Position numbers and translations under genes: made by a program. Shown in pieces: positions 11,382-12,686 of a stretch of DNA of 12,686 bases (the first letter of the stretch is position 1; each line of letters opens with the position of its first letter). The notes under the pieces were generated by a model, which had not been told where the DNA came from, did no database searches, and saw only the letters and a list, made by a program, of their open reading frames with translations. Source of the stretch: JANPPS01 sp043758105 (lineage in GTDB: Bacteria; Pseudomonadota; Alphaproteobacteria; Acetobacterales; Acetobacteraceae); contig JAYVOF010000130.1 in assembly GCA_043758105.1 (NCBI GenBank), positions 1 through 12,686 on the forward strand, given 5' to 3'.

Positions 11382-12686
11382 TTAAATCTCGGCCGTGGGC
11401 CGTTCGAACCGGGCCCGGTCCGCCGGTAGCATCCGCACCCGGATCCGCACACCATCCTCGGCGTCCTTCCGGTCCAGCACCTCGCCATGCTGATACAGCC
11501 ACGCGAGCCGTGCGCCGTCCGACGGGGGCAGCAGATATTCGACCTGCTCCATCCCCGCCGAAATCCGCAGATCGATCGCGGCCAACAGCGCGGGCAGGCC
11601 GTCCCCCGTGAGCGCCGACACCGCCACCGCGTCATCGCGCAATGGCACGTGGTCTAAACCGCCCAGCAAATCCGCCTTGTTCAGCACCTCGATCGTGCGC
11701 GACCGCCAATCGGCGTCGAGGGCACCGTCCTTCACCATGCCATCCAACACGGCCACCACATCCGCCCGTTGCGCCACCGTGTCCGGATGCGCCACGTCGC
11801 GGACATGCAGGATCACGTCCGCCTCCGACACCTCTTCCAGCGTGGCGCGGAACGCCTCCACCAATTCGGTCGGCAGCTGGCTAATGAACCCCACCGTGTC
11901 CGACAGGATGACCCGGCGGCTCGAGGGCAGCCGGAGGCCGCGCATGGTCGGGTCCAGCGTCGCAAACAGCTGATCCTGCGCGTGCACGTCCGCCCCGGTC
12001 AGCGCGTTGAACAGGGTCGATTTTCCGGCGTTCGTATAGCCCACCAGCGCCACCACCGGATGCGGCACCCGGGCCCGCGCGGTACGATGCAGGCCGCGGG
12101 TGCGGCGAACCTGCTCCAAATCCTTTTTCACGCGCACGATCCGGTCGCCGATCAGCCGCCGGTCCGCCTCGATCTGCGTCTCGCCGGGGCCACCGAGGAA
12201 GCCGAATCCGCCGCGCTGCCGCTCCAGATGGGTCCAGGAGCGGACAAGCCGGCTGCGCTGGTATTCGAGGTGGGCGAGCTCCACCTGCATCGCCCCCTCC
12301 TTGGTCCGCGCGCGTTCGCCGAAGATATCGAGGATGAGGCCGGTGCGGTCGATGACCTTACAACCCCAGACGCGCTCTAGGTTGCGCTGCTGCACCGGGC
12401 TCAACTGCGCGTCCACGACGGCGACGGTCACGGCCTCCGCCGTCAGCGCCTCCCCGACCGTCGCCACCTGCCCCTCCCCCATGAGCGTGGCCGAGCGCCG
12501 GGTCCGGAGCGGCAGGATGGCGGTATGCACCACAACAAGGCCGATGGAGGCGGCGAGTCCGATCGCCTCCGCCACCTGCGCCTCGGCTGCGCGGGAGGCG
12601 TCGCCATGCCGGGGTTTCTCCCATGGTAGGATGATCGCGGCGCGGGTGGGCGGCGCGCGGGCGTCCGAAACCTCGGTCAGGAGCCG
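11382..12686 (-). CDS. hflX: GTPase HflX (5' end outside the window)
   Basis: 434 residues of the ribosome-associated GTPase HflX are visible, and the frame continues past the window edge. HflX binds 50S subunits and rescues or splits stalled ribosomes, especially under heat stress. The N-terminal HflX domain is followed by the family signature GGPGETQIEADRR (visible residues 165-177) and the basic coiled linker. The G domain has GYTNAGKS (216-223), DTVGF (263-267), NKAD (336-339) and SAL (357-359). The candidate GTG at 12575 is rejected as the start because homologous sequence continues upstream (TRAAIILPWEKP near the N-terminus). No ATG or GTG fits before the edge, so the true start lies beyond base 12686. 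The stop TAA is at 11384-11382, facing gltA. In many alphaproteobacteria hfq lies just upstream of hflX; that region is not in the window. Confidence 0.95.
   Translation of the reverse strand, partial: RLLTEVSDARAPPTRAAIILPWEKPRHGDASRAAEAQVAEAIGLAASIGLVVVHTAILPLRTRRSATLMGEGQVATVGEALTAEAVTVAVVDAQLSPVQQRNLERVWGCKVIDRTGLILDIFGERARTKEGAMQVELAHLEYQRSRLVRSWTHLERQRGGFGFLGGPGETQIEADRRLIGDRIVRVKKDLEQVRRTRGLHRTARARVPHPVVALVGYTNAGKSTLFNALTGADVHAQDQLFATLDPTMRGLRLPSSRRVILSDTVGFISQLPTELVEAFRATLEEVSEADVILHVRDVAHPDTVAQRADVVAVLDGMVKDGALDADWRSRTIEVLNKADLLGGLDHVPLRDDAVAVSALTGDGLPALLAAIDLRISAGMEQVEYLLPPSDGARLAWLYQHGEVLDRKDAEDGVRIRVRMLPADRARFERPTAEI

Noticed and set aside
12358..12624. Minus-strand frame with an ATG near 12624
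   Set aside because: Overlaps HflX out of frame and has Gly/Arg-rich composition; the HflX frame continues to the window edge.

Overview
The window looks like GC-rich chromosomal DNA from an anoxygenic phototrophic alphaproteobacterium. The family is probably Acetobacteraceae or another Rhodospirillales group; this is an inference from the citrate synthase, HflX and light-harvesting protein sequences and from base composition, not a database result. The centrepiece is a complete peripheral light-harvesting (LH2) operon, pucB-pucA-pucC plus a fourth unrecognised gene, read rightward from about 2.0 to 4.75 kb. No bch, crt or puf genes are present, so this is a stand-alone puc locus.

Left part (1-1927, minus strand): a GDSL/SGNH esterase with a signal peptide is translationally coupled to a FAS1/MaoC-like hydratase gene. 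The hydratase is cut off at its 3' side where the sequence changes into the end of a plus-strand helix-turn-helix gene of the 'mobile mystery protein A' type. This looks like the border of a mobile or rearranged segment.

Centre (1928-4772): the intergenic region upstream of pucB carries two exact TGT-N12-ACA palindromes 8 bp apart, the classical arrangement for the aerobic/light repressor PpsR/CrtJ. pucB and pucA encode standard B800-850 type antenna polypeptides, except that PucA has about 60 extra C-terminal residues. A strong UUCG hairpin and a 12-bp tandem repeat separate pucA from pucC. pucC (LH2 assembly/bacteriochlorophyll-delivery transporter family) is followed 14 bp later by a gene for a 180-residue protein whose C-terminal half is five copies of a 16-residue motif. 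That protein is the best candidate for something undescribed.

Middle right (4773-7042, minus strand): an SDR-family oxidoreductase lacking the usual catalytic Tyr overlaps by four bases the gene for an FeS-type photolyase/cryptochrome (PhrB/CryB family). The operon converges on the puc operon.

Right (7146-12686): a SixA-type phosphohistidine phosphatase overlaps a CYTH-CHAD polyphosphate-type protein. Next comes a small membrane-anchored thermonuclease-fold protein with altered active-site positions, then citrate synthase (gltA). A roughly 95-bp imperfect inverted repeat lies between gltA and the convergent hflX, whose 5' end runs off the window.

Functionally, the antenna operon, its repressor sites and the neighbouring flavin photoreceptor/photolyase form a light-related block inside otherwise housekeeping surroundings. 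No tRNA, rRNA, CRISPR array or complete insertion sequence was seen. No gene-free stretch exceeds about 240 bp.
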